Source of the DNA: Camelimonas fluminis
Lineage (GTDB): Bacteria; Pseudomonadota; Alphaproteobacteria; Rhizobiales; Beijerinckiaceae
Direction: 5' to 3'
DNA length: 64,000 bases
Assembly: GCF_014656355.1 (NCBI RefSeq)
Contig: NZ_BNCG01000009.1
Location: 1-64,000 of the forward strand
The notes beneath the pieces were generated by a model. The model saw nothing but the letters and a program-made list of their open reading frames with translations. It did no database searches and was not told where the DNA came from. A program made the translations under genes and the position numbers. Shown here piece after piece: positions 34,973 through 43,897 of the stretch (within the stretch, counting starts at the first letter, position 1; every line of letters starts with the position of its first letter).

Positions 34973-35040
34973 GACGCCCTTCCCTGTCGGCGCGGTTTCT
35001 GCGCCGCCCTGTTTCTTGCCGGGCTTCCCGGTTTCCTGCC

Positions 35041-36639
35041 TCAGATGTTGCGGCCGACGCCGGACCAGAACGGCTCGCGCAGCTTGCGTTTGAAGATCTT
35101 GCCGGTGTCTTCGCGCGGCAGCGTATCGGCGAACTCGATGTGACGCGGGATCTTGTAGCTGGCCAGGCGTTGGCCAAGGTCGGCGCGCACCGCATCCGCG
35201 TCGAGATCAGCGCCCGGCTTCGGCTGGATGAAGGCGCAGACCTGCTCGCCATATTCAGCGTCGGGAATGCCAAACACGGCGCAGTCGGCGACGCCAGGGG
35301 TGCGCATCAGCTCCGCCTCGATTTCGGCCGGATAAATGTTGGTGCCGCCGAAGATGATCATGTCGCTGGCGCGACCAGAGAGGTGCAGGAAGCCATCGGC
35401 GTCGAAATAGCCGACGTCGCCGGTGGCGACGAGGCCGCCGCGATCAGCCTTGCGCCGTTTGGCGTCGTCGCCGTGATAGGTGAAATCCGGATAGGTCGGC
35501 CGCAGGCAGACCACCTCGCCGGATTCGCCCTGCGGCAGCAGATTGCCGTTCTCATCCATGATGACGACTGTGGTGCCGGGCACGGCGCGGCCGACGGTTC
35601 CGGGATGATCCAGCCACTCCTGGCCGGTGCAATAGGTCACGGCGCCGACTTCGGTGGAGCCGTAGTGCTCGGAGATCACCGGCCCCCACCAGTCGAGCAT
35701 GGCGCGCTTGACGTGCGGCGGACAGGGCGCGCCCACATGCATGACATGGACGACGGAGGACAGGTCGTAACGGTTGCGCACGTCTTCCGGCAGCGCCAGC
35801 ATGCGCACGAACATGGTCGGCACAGCCAGCACATGGCTGATGCGGTGACGTTCGATCAGCGCCAGCATGCGCTCCGGGTCGAAGCGCGGTTCGACGACGA
35901 GATTGGCGCCGATGTTGAAGAAAATGAACATCCAGCCGTTGGGGCTGGAGTGATAGGCCGGGCCGGGAATCAGCAGCGTCGCTTCGTGCAGCGGCCTGTC
36001 CCAATGGGTCAGACCGCCGACGAGGCGCAGCATTTCCAGGCTGGATTCCATCTGCTCCGGCGTCGGCGGATTGCGGCGCACGCCCTTGGGATTTCCCGTG
36101 GTGCCAGAGGTGTAGATCATCGATCCGGGGGCCGTCTCGAACGGCTCCTCCAGCGGCGCATGATTTGCCTGCCAGGCGTCCCAGTCCGCGGCGCCAGCGG
36201 GGATGGCGGCGGCTTCGGCGCTGACCCGGTAGGGCGCGCGGAGGTTCTCTGGCGTTTCAGCGACCAGCACATGCACGCCGGCTGGAATCACATCGCGCAC
36301 CGCGCGGTAAAGATCGGCGTGGATCACCAGCACTTTCGCGCCGGAATCCTGCAGCACATAACGGGCTTCCTCCGGCGTATTGTGCCAGTTGACCGGCGTG
36401 ACATGGGCGCCGACGAGGCCAGCCCCCACCGTCGCCTCCATAAATCCGAAGCTGTTGCGCATATAAACGGCGACCACGTCGCCGCGCCCGACGCCAAGCT
36501 CGCGAAAACCCCGCGCGGCGCGGCGGGCGGCGAGATGCATCTGCGCCTTGCTGCGAACTTCATCGCCAATCCGCACCCAACTGTCCGGCGCGACGTCAGC
36601 GGCGCCGACGGGATCGATGGCTGCCTGTTGCGTGCTCAT
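35041..36639 (-). CDS. AMP-dependent acyl-CoA synthetase
   Basis: A 532-residue ANL-superfamily ligase that activates a carboxylic acid to its CoA thioester with ATP. The P-loop-like motif is 'YTSGTTGNPKG' and the A5/A8-type motifs are 'EHYGSTEVG' and 'GDVGYFDADGFLHLSGRASDMI'. The C-terminal lysine motif is 'LPREDTGKIFKRKLR'. GGGGAG six bases upstream fixes the start at 36639. It opens the core module with the enoyl-CoA hydratase, kinase and DUF6285 genes and would supply the acyl-CoA they act on. The acid substrate is unknown; a hydroxy or keto acid fits the neighbours. Confidence 0.94.
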   Translation of the reverse strand: MSTQQAAIDPVGAADVAPDSWVRIGDEVRSKAQMHLAARRAARGFRELGVGRGDVVAVYMRNSFGFMEATVGAGLVGAHVTPVNWHNTPEEARYVLQDSGAKVLVIHADLYRAVRDVIPAGVHVLVAETPENLRAPYRVSAEAAAIPAGAADWDAWQANHAPLEEPFETAPGSMIYTSGTTGNPKGVRRNPPTPEQMESSLEMLRLVGGLTHWDRPLHEATLLIPGPAYHSSPNGWMFIFFNIGANLVVEPRFDPERMLALIERHRISHVLAVPTMFVRMLALPEDVRNRYDLSSVVHVMHVGAPCPPHVKRAMLDWWGPVISEHYGSTEVGAVTYCTGQEWLDHPGTVGRAVPGTTVVIMDENGNLLPQGESGEVVCLRPTYPDFTYHGDDAKRRKADRGGLVATGDVGYFDADGFLHLSGRASDMIIFGGTNIYPAEIEAELMRTPGVADCAVFGIPDAEYGEQVCAFIQPKPGADLDADAVRADLGQRLASYKIPRHIEFADTLPREDTGKIFKRKLREPFWSGVGRNI

Positions 36640-36756
36640 GGGTGACTCCCCGATGTTTCCGCCTGGAAGCGCGCCGGAGGATGATGGCCTCGTCGACGCG
36701 CGACCTGCAACTGTCTCATGAACCCTGGCGCAACCTCGCGGTCGCGCCCGTTGACT

Positions 36757-37572
36757 TCAGCGACCGGTGAACATGGGCTCGCGCTTCTCCAGGAAGCTGC
36801 GCACGCCCTCCCGGTGATCTTCCGTGGCGAACAGGCGGTAGATCACATCAATGGCCCAGCCACCGACATCAACCGGATCGCCGCCATGGGCGCGGCGCAG
36901 CCCTTCCTTCATGTAGCGCAGGGCCAGCGGCGGGTTGGCGGCGATGCGCCCGGCCAGCGCCATGGCGCGCGGCATCAGCTCCGCGTGCGGGGTCAGTTCG
37001 CTGACGAGGCGGATGCGCGCCGCCTCCTCCGCCGTGATCACGTCGCCGGTATACAGCAGACGCGCCGCCATCTCCGGGCCAACGATCGCGGGCAGACGCA
37101 GCAGGCCGCCCACATCGCAGATCAGCCCACGACGGATGAACAGCTCGGCGAACTTCGCTTTTTCGGAGGCGACGCGGATGTCGGCGTAGAGCGCCAGCTC
37201 CATGCCCCAGCCGACGGCGGCGCCGTTGACGGCGGCGATCACCGGCACGCTGCACTCCAGCGCCGCCATGGCGGCGGGCGTCGGCGGCCGGCGCGCCTGC
37301 ACGTTGAGGGCCGGGGCGGCCGGCTTCTCGCCGGTCATCATCTCCTTGACGTCCTCGCCAGAGCAGAACGCCGGGTCGGCGCCGGTGACCACGACGCAGC
37401 GCACGTCATTGTCGGCGGACGCCGCCAGAAAAGCGGCGCGCACCTCGTCATAGGCGCGGCGGTTCAGGGCGTTATGGCGCTCGGGCCGGTTGAGGGTGAT
37501 GACCGCGACATGGTCCTTCACCTCATACAGCAGATGCATGAACGCATCGGGCGCAACAGGCGCGCTGGTCAT
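36757..37572 (-). CDS. Enoyl-CoA hydratase/isomerase (crotonase family)
   Basis: A 271-residue crotonase-fold protein with 'VVVTGADPAFCSGEDVKEMM' and 'AAVNGAAVGWGMELALYADIRV'. The second motif has Glu at the first catalytic position (GMELAL), and 'FIRRGLICDVGG' replaces the usual PEAG block, so a Cys/Asp stands near the second site. I chose the ATG at 37572, preceded by GGGAAGAA. Its own neighbours are the acyl-CoA synthetase downstream and a binding-protein gene upstream, all on the minus strand. The reaction could be hydration, isomerisation or ring/side-chain cleavage. Confidence 0.88.
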   Translation of the reverse strand: MTSAPVAPDAFMHLLYEVKDHVAVITLNRPERHNALNRRAYDEVRAAFLAASADNDVRCVVVTGADPAFCSGEDVKEMMTGEKPAAPALNVQARRPPTPAAMAALECSVPVIAAVNGAAVGWGMELALYADIRVASEKAKFAELFIRRGLICDVGGLLRLPAIVGPEMAARLLYTGDVITAEEAARIRLVSELTPHAELMPRAMALAGRIAANPPLALRYMKEGLRRAHGGDPVDVGGWAIDVIYRLFATEDHREGVRSFLEKREPMFTGR

Positions 37573-37703
37573 GGCGTTTCTTCCCGGACTGTTATGTTTC
37601 TGGTTGTTTTCAGGACTGCGTCCCGGCCAGCCGGCCGGCGCGCCCTGTTGCGCGATCATACATGACGCCTGGCGAAGCGCCCCCTGCTTCGCCAGGCCAT
37701 GTC

Positions 37704-38999
37704 TCAATCATACAGCTTCACGTCGTGCTTCTGCACCGGGCCGATGGGATCAAATCCCTCGCCATTGAAGCGCATGAGCTGCATCTGGGTGATGGGAAAA
37801 TAATTTGTGGGGCTGGTGTTGACGAGAACGCCGTCCAGCAGCAGGCCGAGCTTCACGTCCTTCAGGCTGGCCGCCTGCTTCATGATGTTCTCACGGGAGA
37901 GATCGTCGCCGGCCATTTCCAGCACCCTGTGCACCAGCTTGATGCACATGTAGCCGTAAGCGTTCTGGTTGTTGGTCGCATCGCCCTCCGGGTACCACTG
38001 CTTCATGAAAGCCAGGTATTCCTGCACGCCCGGATCATCCCGGTAGCGCGGATCGCTCGCCTCCTTCAGCGAGGTGGAGGTGATGACGCCCCTGGCGTTC
38101 TCGATGCCGGCGGGCTTGAACACCATGGGGATGGAGGCGCCGGTGGTGTTGACGATCTGCAAATCCGGCTTCCAGCCCAGCTCCGCCGCCTTGCGGATGG
38201 CCTGGGCGGCGAAGCGCGGCGTCGAGAAATTGACGAAGATATTGGCGCCCGAGGCCTTCAGCTTCGACATCTGTGAATCGATGGTTGGCTCGGAATTGTC
38301 ATAAGTGGCCGTGGCGACGACATATCTGTCGTAGTCCTTGCCCAGCGCCTTGCGAAAGCCCTCGAAAATATCCCGGCCATAGTCATCGTTGGGGTAAATG
38401 ACCGCCACCTTGCCGTTGGGAAACTTCTCGCGGATGTAGCCAGCGTACATGGCCGCCTCGACGTGATACACCGACGTCGACAGGCCCATGGTCCACGGAT
38501 AATTGCGGTAATCGCCGAATTTCGTGGCGCCGGTGGCGGCAAACAGCTGCGGGACCTTCCTGGCGTTCATGTATTTCATGATCGCCGCATTGGGCGGCGT
38601 GCCGACGGCCTGAACGATGGCGAGCACGCCATCCTGCTCCACCAGCTTGCGCGCCTGTTCCACCGCCTTGGGCGGGCTGTAGGCGTCGTCATAAGAGATG
38701 AACTCAACCTTGCGGCCATTAATGCCGCCCTTCGCGTTCACCATGCGAAAATAGGCTGCCTCGGTTTTGGCGAAGGCGCTGTAGGCGGAAGCCGGACCGC
38801 TGTAGGGGGCAAGGTTGCCGATGCGGATCGGCGGCTTCTCCTCCGCCCATGCCGGAGCGGCGCCAGCCAGCGCCGGGGCCAGGCCGACAGCCAGCCCCAG
38901 GGCCAGCAGGGCGCGCCGACCGGTCGAAAACGACCCGCCCACACGACGCCTTTCATGCGCGCCATGTTCCTCGCGCGCGCACGGCATGCTCACGTCCAT
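37704..38999 (-). CDS. LivK-type ABC transporter substrate-binding protein, distant paralog
   Basis: A 431-residue exported binding protein. The signal sequence is internal to a charged N-terminus: 'STGRRALLALGLAVGLAPALAGAAPAWA', cut near residue 52. The mature part matches the same subgroup as the two genes at 30016 and 31314 ('YSGPASAYSAFAKTEAAYFRM', 'GINGRKVEFISYDDAYSPPKAVEQ') but is more diverged. GGGGAGGAAAAC before the ATG at 38999 fixes the start. It is the first gene of the minus-strand block and is divergent from a TetR gene across a region with a palindrome, so it is the most likely repression target. No permease gene is present. Confidence 0.9.
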   Translation of the reverse strand: MDVSMPCAREEHGAHERRRVGGSFSTGRRALLALGLAVGLAPALAGAAPAWAEEKPPIRIGNLAPYSGPASAYSAFAKTEAAYFRMVNAKGGINGRKVEFISYDDAYSPPKAVEQARKLVEQDGVLAIVQAVGTPPNAAIMKYMNARKVPQLFAATGATKFGDYRNYPWTMGLSTSVYHVEAAMYAGYIREKFPNGKVAVIYPNDDYGRDIFEGFRKALGKDYDRYVVATATYDNSEPTIDSQMSKLKASGANIFVNFSTPRFAAQAIRKAAELGWKPDLQIVNTTGASIPMVFKPAGIENARGVITSTSLKEASDPRYRDDPGVQEYLAFMKQWYPEGDATNNQNAYGYMCIKLVHRVLEMAGDDLSRENIMKQAASLKDVKLGLLLDGVLVNTSPTNYFPITQMQLMRFNGEGFDPIGPVQKHDVKLYD

Positions 39000-39303
39000 G
39001 TTTTCCTCCCCGCCGCCCGCCGCGGTTAACCCGTCGGCGCCGCGCATCCCGGCGGCTCCATATTGTTGTGTGGGAGCCGACGGTCGATTTTTTTGGAACG
39101 TGATATAAAAATTGACCGACGTCAATCGGCGCGCGGCGCATTCCGGCTGTTGCCCGACCACCGGGGCTGGCGCCAGCCGCGCCGCGAGACCGCAGGCAAC
39201 AACCATCGCTTCGGCCATCCGCAGGGGTTGACCAGCCACAGGCAAGTCAGCTTCATCGCAAGTCGATATCCCAAGTCGATGCGAAACCATGAAGGGCAGA
39301 TGC
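39000..39303. other. Divergent promoter region, binding-protein gene and tetR
   Basis: 304 bp between the binding-protein gene and the TetR gene. It contains an AT-rich stretch (39088-39110, a T-run and TATAAAA) next to the palindrome at 39111-39126. Both promoters should lie here. I could not define -35 and -10 pairs with confidence. Confidence 0.5.
39111..39126. promoter_or_regulatory. Candidate TetR operator, perfect palindrome
   Basis: ATTGAC-CGAC-GTCAAT is a perfect 6-bp inverted repeat with a 4-base centre, the size and symmetry typical of TetR-family operators. It lies between the divergent TetR gene and binding-protein gene, right beside an AT-rich TATAAAA stretch, so a bound repressor could block both promoters. 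Confidence 0.6.
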
Positions 39304-40005
39304 ATGCAGCAGCCAGCGCCGGCCGCACAGGGACGCCGCGAGGAAGCGAAGGCCGAGCGTCGCCGCCGCATCATCCACGCCGCGCGCGAACTCATCCGCG
39401 AAACCGGCGACGCCGGCCTGTCGATGCGGGCGCTGGCGGCGCGCGCCGGCGTCAGCCTTGCCACGCCCTACAACCTGTTTGGTTCGAAGGGCGCGATCCT
39501 GCTGGCGGTGCTGGAGGACATCAAGGGGTTCGGACGTCGCTTCGGCGGTTACGAAGCATGTTCGCCGCTCGATCGCGTGCTAAAGGCCGCCGCGCTCGCC
39601 GTGAGCTATTACGAGCAGGATCCGGATTTCTATCGGGCGCTGTGGGGCAGCATGCTCAGGACCACCGGCGCCGAAGAGCGCAGCATGATTTTTAACCCGA
39701 AGCGCGAGGCCTTCTGGATCGGCCTGCTGGACGCCGCCGCCGGCGAAGGCTGGCTGCTGCCGGAGATTGACACCGCCACGCTGATGCTCAACCTCGATTT
39801 CACCTTCCGGTCGGTCATGCTGCACTGGATCAATGGCGAAATCGGCCTGGAAAGCCTGCAGCCCGGTGTCGGCTATGGCTATGCCCTGACCCTGCGCGGC
39901 GCCGCCACAGACAAGGGGCGACAGCTGATGCTGGAGCGGGCGCTGGCGTTTCAGGCCGAACTGGCGCCGGCGCGGGCGGCGCGGAGCGGAAGCCGGCCGG
40001 ACTGA
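39304..40005 (+). CDS. TetR/AcrR-family transcriptional regulator
   Basis: A 233-residue regulator. The N-terminal helix-turn-helix covers about residues 20-65: 'RRIIHAARELIRETG' then 'SMRALAARAGVSLATPYNLFGSKGAIL'. The C-terminal ligand-binding domain (about 75-220) is variable, as usual. I prefer the ATG at 39304, since AAGGG lies 8 bases upstream; 39289 would add five residues. It is divergent from the acyl-CoA/binding-protein block, and a perfect palindrome lies in the shared promoter region. An acyl-CoA or free-acid inducer would make sense in this context, but nothing in the protein proves it. Confidence 0.92.
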   Translation: MQQPAPAAQGRREEAKAERRRRIIHAARELIRETGDAGLSMRALAARAGVSLATPYNLFGSKGAILLAVLEDIKGFGRRFGGYEACSPLDRVLKAAALAVSYYEQDPDFYRALWGSMLRTTGAEERSMIFNPKREAFWIGLLDAAAGEGWLLPEIDTATLMLNLDFTFRSVMLHWINGEIGLESLQPGVGYGYALTLRGAATDKGRQLMLERALAFQAELAPARAARSGSRPD

Positions 40006-40034
40006 ACCGGCCCCGCCGTTGCGTCACGCCAGGT

Positions 40035-40862
40035 TCAGCGGCCGGTAAAGGCCGGCGCGCGTTTCTCGACGAAGTGGGCGACGCCCTCCTTGAAGTCCTC
40101 GCTGCTGAACGACGCCACCATTTCGCGATCGGCCACCTCCCAGGCTTCATCCAGGTTCTGGAACATCGCGTCATAAACCTGGCGCTTCATCACGCCGATG
40201 GAGCGGGGCGAGGCGTTGGTGGTGAGATCGCGGGCGATGGCGCGCACGGCGTCCACGAACCCCTCCTGCGGCAACAGCCGGGCGAAGCCGAGGCGCTCCA
40301 GTTCCCTGGCCTCGACGGTGCGGGCCGACATCAGCAGGTCAAGCGCGTTGGTCAGGCCGACGATGCGCGGCAGCATCCATGAGACGCCGTGCTCGGCGAT
40401 CAGGCCGCGACGGGCAAACGCCGTGGTGAACTTGGCGCCTTCGGCGACGTAGCGGAAATCGCAGAACGACGAGAAGCACACGCCCATGCCAGCGATGGGG
40501 CCATTGATGGCGGCGAACACCGGCTTCGGCACGCGTAGCATCCAGGAAAAGCGCCGGTTGAAATTGGCGTCCAGACCATCGCCGCCATTGTTGGCGCGCG
40601 CGTCATCCCCGGCGGCGCCGCCGCCCTGCTGCTCGCCGGAGCTGATGCCGCTGAGCAGGTTCATGTCCGCGCCGGCGCAGAAGCCGCGCCCCGCCCCGGT
40701 AATGACGATGGCCCGCACCGCCTCGTCCGCGGCGGCCTGCTCCATGGCCTGACGCAACTCGCCTTCCATGTGCCGGGTCCATGCGTTCAGCCTGTCCGGC
40801 CGGTTCAGCGTCACCGTGGCGACATGATCCTTCACGTCATAAAGGATTTCGGTCCATGCCAT
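40035..40862 (-). CDS. Enoyl-CoA hydratase/isomerase (crotonase family)
   Basis: A 275-residue crotonase-fold protein. 'IVITGAGRGFCAGADMNLLSG' and 'AAINGPIAGMGVCFSSFCDFRYV' are the oxyanion-hole regions, and 'FARRGLIAEHGVSWMLP' holds the second-site Glu. A Gly-rich insertion ('GEQQGGGAAGDDARANN') after the first motif is unusual. AGGGAGAG upstream of the ATG at 40862 fixes the start rather than 40883. It is convergent with the TetR gene, so it is probably outside the divergent operon; its own promoter should lie in the 307-bp gap toward petC. Confidence 0.88.
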   Translation of the reverse strand: MAWTEILYDVKDHVATVTLNRPDRLNAWTRHMEGELRQAMEQAAADEAVRAIVITGAGRGFCAGADMNLLSGISSGEQQGGGAAGDDARANNGGDGLDANFNRRFSWMLRVPKPVFAAINGPIAGMGVCFSSFCDFRYVAEGAKFTTAFARRGLIAEHGVSWMLPRIVGLTNALDLLMSARTVEARELERLGFARLLPQEGFVDAVRAIARDLTTNASPRSIGVMKRQVYDAMFQNLDEAWEVADREMVASFSSEDFKEGVAHFVEKRAPAFTGR

Positions 40863-41169
40863 CTGTTTCTCTCCCTGCGTCATGCCGCGGCCTCGTGAGC
40901 GGACCGCTGGCTCCGGTTCTGTTTATCCCCACTCCGGCCTGCTGGCGCAACCGCCAGCGCCGGAGTGCGGCCATGTCGCGGACGCGGCCAGACGGAGCCA
41001 TCCGCCCGGCGCAACAGCCGCGCAATCTGGACCGGTGAGCGCCGGGGGATGGCTGGGGCGCGCCCCAAAAAGCAAACGCCGGAAGACTCTCCGTCTTCCG
41101 GCGTCGCCGTCATCAGATGTTTCAACCGGGCCTGGCGGCATGCGCGCTGGCCCGTTGCGCCGTCCTGGA
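40863..41169. other. Gap between enoyl-CoA hydratase and petC
   Basis: 307 bp. The part near petC carries the operon terminator (41076-41104). The part near 40863 should hold the promoter of the enoyl-CoA hydratase. I see no gene here. Confidence 0.5.
41060..41104 (-). terminator. Terminator of the petABC operon
   Basis: ACGCCGGAAGAC (41076-41087) pairs perfectly over 12 bp with GTCTTCCGGCGT (41093-41104) around TCTCC. On the minus strand the stem is followed by TTTGCTTTTTGGGG. It lies 66 bp past the petC stop. Confidence 0.88.
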
Positions 41170-42033
41170 TCAGACCGGGTCCGGCAGCTTCTTCCAGATG
41201 CGCTTCTTTGCGAAGTAGGTCAGACCGGCCAGGAGCACCAGGAAGATGATCGCCCTGAAGCCCAGCGCCTTGCGCGCTTCCATCTTCGGCTCGGCTGTCC
41301 ACATCAGGAAGGCCGAGACGTCCTTGGCGTACTGGTCAACCGTCTCCGGCGCCTGCGGCTTGCCGTCCGGCCCCTTGTAATCCACCTGGCCGTCGTTGAT
41401 CGGCTTTGGCATGGCGATGACATGGCCGGGGAAATACTTGTTGTAGGTTCCGCCCGCCGGCAGGTTGAAGTCCTTCGGCTTCTCCACATAGCCGGTCAGC
41501 AGGGCGTGGATGTAATCCGGCCCCTGTTCGGCGAACTGGGTGAACATGTCGAACACGAAGGTGGGGAAGCCGCGCTCGTAGGTGCGCGCCTTGGCCATCA
41601 GCGACAGGTCCGGCGGCGCCTTGCCGCCATTGGCGGCGGCGGCGGCGTTGTCGTTCGGGAACGGGCTCGGCCAGTGGTCAGCCGGGCGGCCGGGACGCTC
41701 GAACATCTCGCCGGCGTCGTTGGGACCGTCCTGCACCTTGTACTCGGCGGCCAGGGCCTTGACCTGACCTTCCGTGAACAGCGGTCCGCCCGGCTCGGCC
41801 AGATTGCGGAACGCGACGTACTTCAGCGAATGGCAGGCGGCGCAGACTTCGCGATACACCTTGAAACCGCGCTGCAGCTGCTGCGGATCAAACTTGCCGA
41901 AGGGGCCGGAGAACGACCAGTTCACGGACGGCGGCGTCGGGCCGGCCTCGGAGGCCTGCGCCGGCGCCGGCGCCGACAGGGCGCCCAAAACCACCGTGAA
42001 CACGCCGGCGGCCAGGAGTTTCGTAAGCTTCAT
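41170..42033 (-). CDS. petC: Cytochrome c1 of the bc1 complex
   Basis: A 287-residue cytochrome c1. A signal peptide at 1-28 leads it to the periplasm. The haem c motif is 'VCAACH' (C64, C67, H68), the Met ligand is probably in the 'AMPKP' region, and a C-terminal transmembrane anchor ('AIIFLVLLAGLTYFA') is followed by a basic tail. It takes electrons from the Rieske centre to soluble or membrane cytochrome c. I start at 42033, where GGGGA stands 9 bases before the ATG; 42051 is less likely. Cytochrome b and c1 are separate genes here, not the fused fbcH form found in Bradyrhizobium. Confidence 0.95.
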   Translation of the reverse strand: MKLTKLLAAGVFTVVLGALSAPAPAQASEAGPTPPSVNWSFSGPFGKFDPQQLQRGFKVYREVCAACHSLKYVAFRNLAEPGGPLFTEGQVKALAAEYKVQDGPNDAGEMFERPGRPADHWPSPFPNDNAAAAANGGKAPPDLSLMAKARTYERGFPTFVFDMFTQFAEQGPDYIHALLTGYVEKPKDFNLPAGGTYNKYFPGHVIAMPKPINDGQVDYKGPDGKPQAPETVDQYAKDVSAFLMWTAEPKMEARKALGFRAIIFLVLLAGLTYFAKKRIWKKLPDPV

Positions 42034-42054
42034 TTGACGATTCCCCTTCACGGC

Positions 42055-43332
42055 TCAGCCATTGACCGACGCATCAGCCGGCGCCGCGCTCTTGGCCTTT
42101 TTGGCGAGCACCGCCTCGGCGATCGAGCCAGGCAACTGGCGCGGCGTCTCAAACAGGCCGAGCAGCGGCAGGATGATGAGGAAGTAAGAGAAGTAGAAGA
42201 CGGTCAGAACCTGCGCCGCCAGGGTGTAGCCGCCCTCGGCCGGCTTGGCGCCGAGCCAGCCCAGCACAACGCAGGTGGCGACGAACAGCCAGAAGAACAC
42301 CCGGAACACCGGACGGTAGTTGCCCGAGCGCACCTTCGACGTGTCGAGCCAGGGCAGGAACGCGAGGATCAGCACCGCCGAGAACATCGCCAGCACGCCG
42401 CCAAGCTTGGAAGGGATGGCGCGCAGGATCGCGTAGAACGGCAGGAAGTACCATTCCGGAACGATGTGGGCCGGCGTGACCGAAGGGTTAGCCTCGATGT
42501 AGTTGTCGGCGTGGCCCATGAAATTCGGGATGTAGAACAGGAACCAGGCGAACAGGATGAGGAAGAACACCACGCCCACGGCGTCCTTGACGGTCGCATA
42601 GGGGGTGAACGGCACGGTGTCCTTGCGGATGTTCTTCACTTCCACGCCGGTCGGATTGTTCTGGCCGACATGGTGCAGCGCCCAGATGTGCAGGCCGACG
42701 ACGCCCGCCAGCATGAACGGCAGCAGATAGTGCAGCGCGAAGAAACGGTTCAGGGTCGGATTGTCCACCGCGAACCCACCCCACAGCAGGGTGACGATCC
42801 AGGTGCCGACGCCAGGAATGATCTCGTCAAAGGCCGAAAACAGGTTGGTGATGACGGTGGCGCCCCAGAACGACATCTGGCCCCACGGCAGCACGTAACC
42901 CATGAAGGCGGTGGCCATCATCAGCAGGAAGATGATCACGCCAAGGATCCACAGCACCTCGCGCGGCGCCTTGTAGGAGCCGTAGTACATGCCGCGGAAG
43001 ATGTGGACGTAGACCGCGATGAAGAACATCGAAGCGCCGTTGGCGTGCATGTAGCGCAGCAGCCAGCCGAAATTGACGTCGCGCATGATCGATTCGACCG
43101 ATGCGAACGCCAGCTTGGCGTTAGGCACATAGTGCATGGCCAGCACGACGCCGGTCACGATCTGCACCACCAGCATCATCGTGAGGATGGCGCCGAAGGT
43201 CCAGAAATAGTTCAGGTTGCGCGGAACCGGATAGGCGACCGCCGACGAATGCGTGAGGCTGATAATCGGCAGCCGGGCCTCGAGCCACTTCGTGAAGCCG
43301 CTCTTGGGGACGTAAACAGAATGGCCTTCCAT
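42055..43332 (-). CDS. petB: Cytochrome b of the bc1 complex
   Basis: A 425-residue integral membrane protein with about eight helices. Haem ligands are visible in '[16 protein letters not shown]...YVHIFRG' and '[18 protein letters not shown]'. The quinol-site motif 'PEWY' ('[18 protein letters not shown]') is intact. It forms the Qo and Qi sites of ubiquinol:cytochrome c oxidoreductase. The start at 43332 gives the usual short N-terminus before '[10 protein letters not shown]'; longer frames overlap the Rieske gene. It lies 22 bp upstream of petC and 34 bp after petA, so the three are one operon. Confidence 0.96.
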   Translation of the reverse strand: MEGHSVYVPKSGFTKWLEARLPIISLTHSSAVAYPVPRNLNYFWTFGAILTMMLVVQIVTGVVLAMHYVPNAKLAFASVESIMRDVNFGWLLRYMHANGASMFFIAVYVHIFRGMYYGSYKAPREVLWILGVIIFLLMMATAFMGYVLPWGQMSFWGATVITNLFSAFDEIIPGVGTWIVTLLWGGFAVDNPTLNRFFALHYLLPFMLAGVVGLHIWALHHVGQNNPTGVEVKNIRKDTVPFTPYATVKDAVGVVFFLILFAWFLFYIPNFMGHADNYIEANPSVTPAHIVPEWYFLPFYAILRAIPSKLGGVLAMFSAVLILAFLPWLDTSKVRSGNYRPVFRVFFWLFVATCVVLGWLGAKPAEGGYTLAAQVLTVFYFSYFLIILPLLGLFETPRQLPGSIAEAVLAKKAKSAAPADASVNG

Positions 43333-43366
43333 AATGGTCGCCTGCTCCAGAAATGGTCGTTGCGCC

Positions 43367-43897
43367 TCAGCCGATCGTGATCTTCGAATCGGAGACGAAT
43401 GTGTAGGGCGGAATCGGCAGATTGGTCGGCGCCGGCCCCTGGCGAATGCGGCCTGACGTGTCAAACACCGAGCCATGGCACGGGCAGAACCAGCCTTCAT
43501 ACTGGCCCTGGTGCCCAAGCGGCACGCAACCGAGGTGCGTGCAGTTGCCGTACACCACCAGCCACTGGGCGTGGCCCTGCTTGACGCGCGCCGAGTCGGG
43601 CTGCGGGTCGCGGAGAGAGGCCACGTCCACCTTGGCGGCGGACTCGATCTCCGCCTTCGTGCGATGGCGAACAAATATCAGCTTGCCGCGCCAGAACAGC
43701 TTGAGAATCTGACCTTCCGCCACGGGCGTCAGGTCAACGTCAACTGGAGCGCCGGCGGCGATGGTGGCGGCGTCCGGCTGCATCTGCGCGATGAACGGCC
43801 ATGCGACAGCGGCGGCGCCGACAGCGCCGACCGCCCCGGTGGCGATCAGGAGGAAGTCACGCCGGGTCGGCTCGGCGGATGGTACGGTCTCGGCCAC
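43367..43897 (-). CDS. petA: Rieske iron-sulfur subunit of the bc1 complex
   Basis: A 176-residue ubiquinol:cytochrome c reductase iron-sulfur protein. A twin-arginine start 'TRRDFLL' and hydrophobic anchor at 16-38 bring the folded protein across the membrane. The 2Fe-2S ligands are in 'CTHLGC' (C119, H121) and 'CPCHGS' (C138, H141), and C124 and C140 make the supporting disulfide. The length is close to the usual 175-190. It is the first gene of the petABC operon, and its promoter should lie in the 700-bp gap upstream. Confidence 0.96.
   Translation of the reverse strand: MAETVPSAEPTRRDFLLIATGAVGAVGAAAVAWPFIAQMQPDAATIAAGAPVDVDLTPVAEGQILKLFWRGKLIFVRHRTKAEIESAAKVDVASLRDPQPDSARVKQGHAQWLVVYGNCTHLGCVPLGHQGQYEGWFCPCHGSVFDTSGRIRQGPAPTNLPIPPYTFVSDSKITIG

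Noticed and set aside
40882-43380. Long plus-strand frame (832 codons) across the petABC genes
   Set aside because: It is antisense to petC and petB and carries no domain; its length comes from GC-rich codon structure on the other strand.
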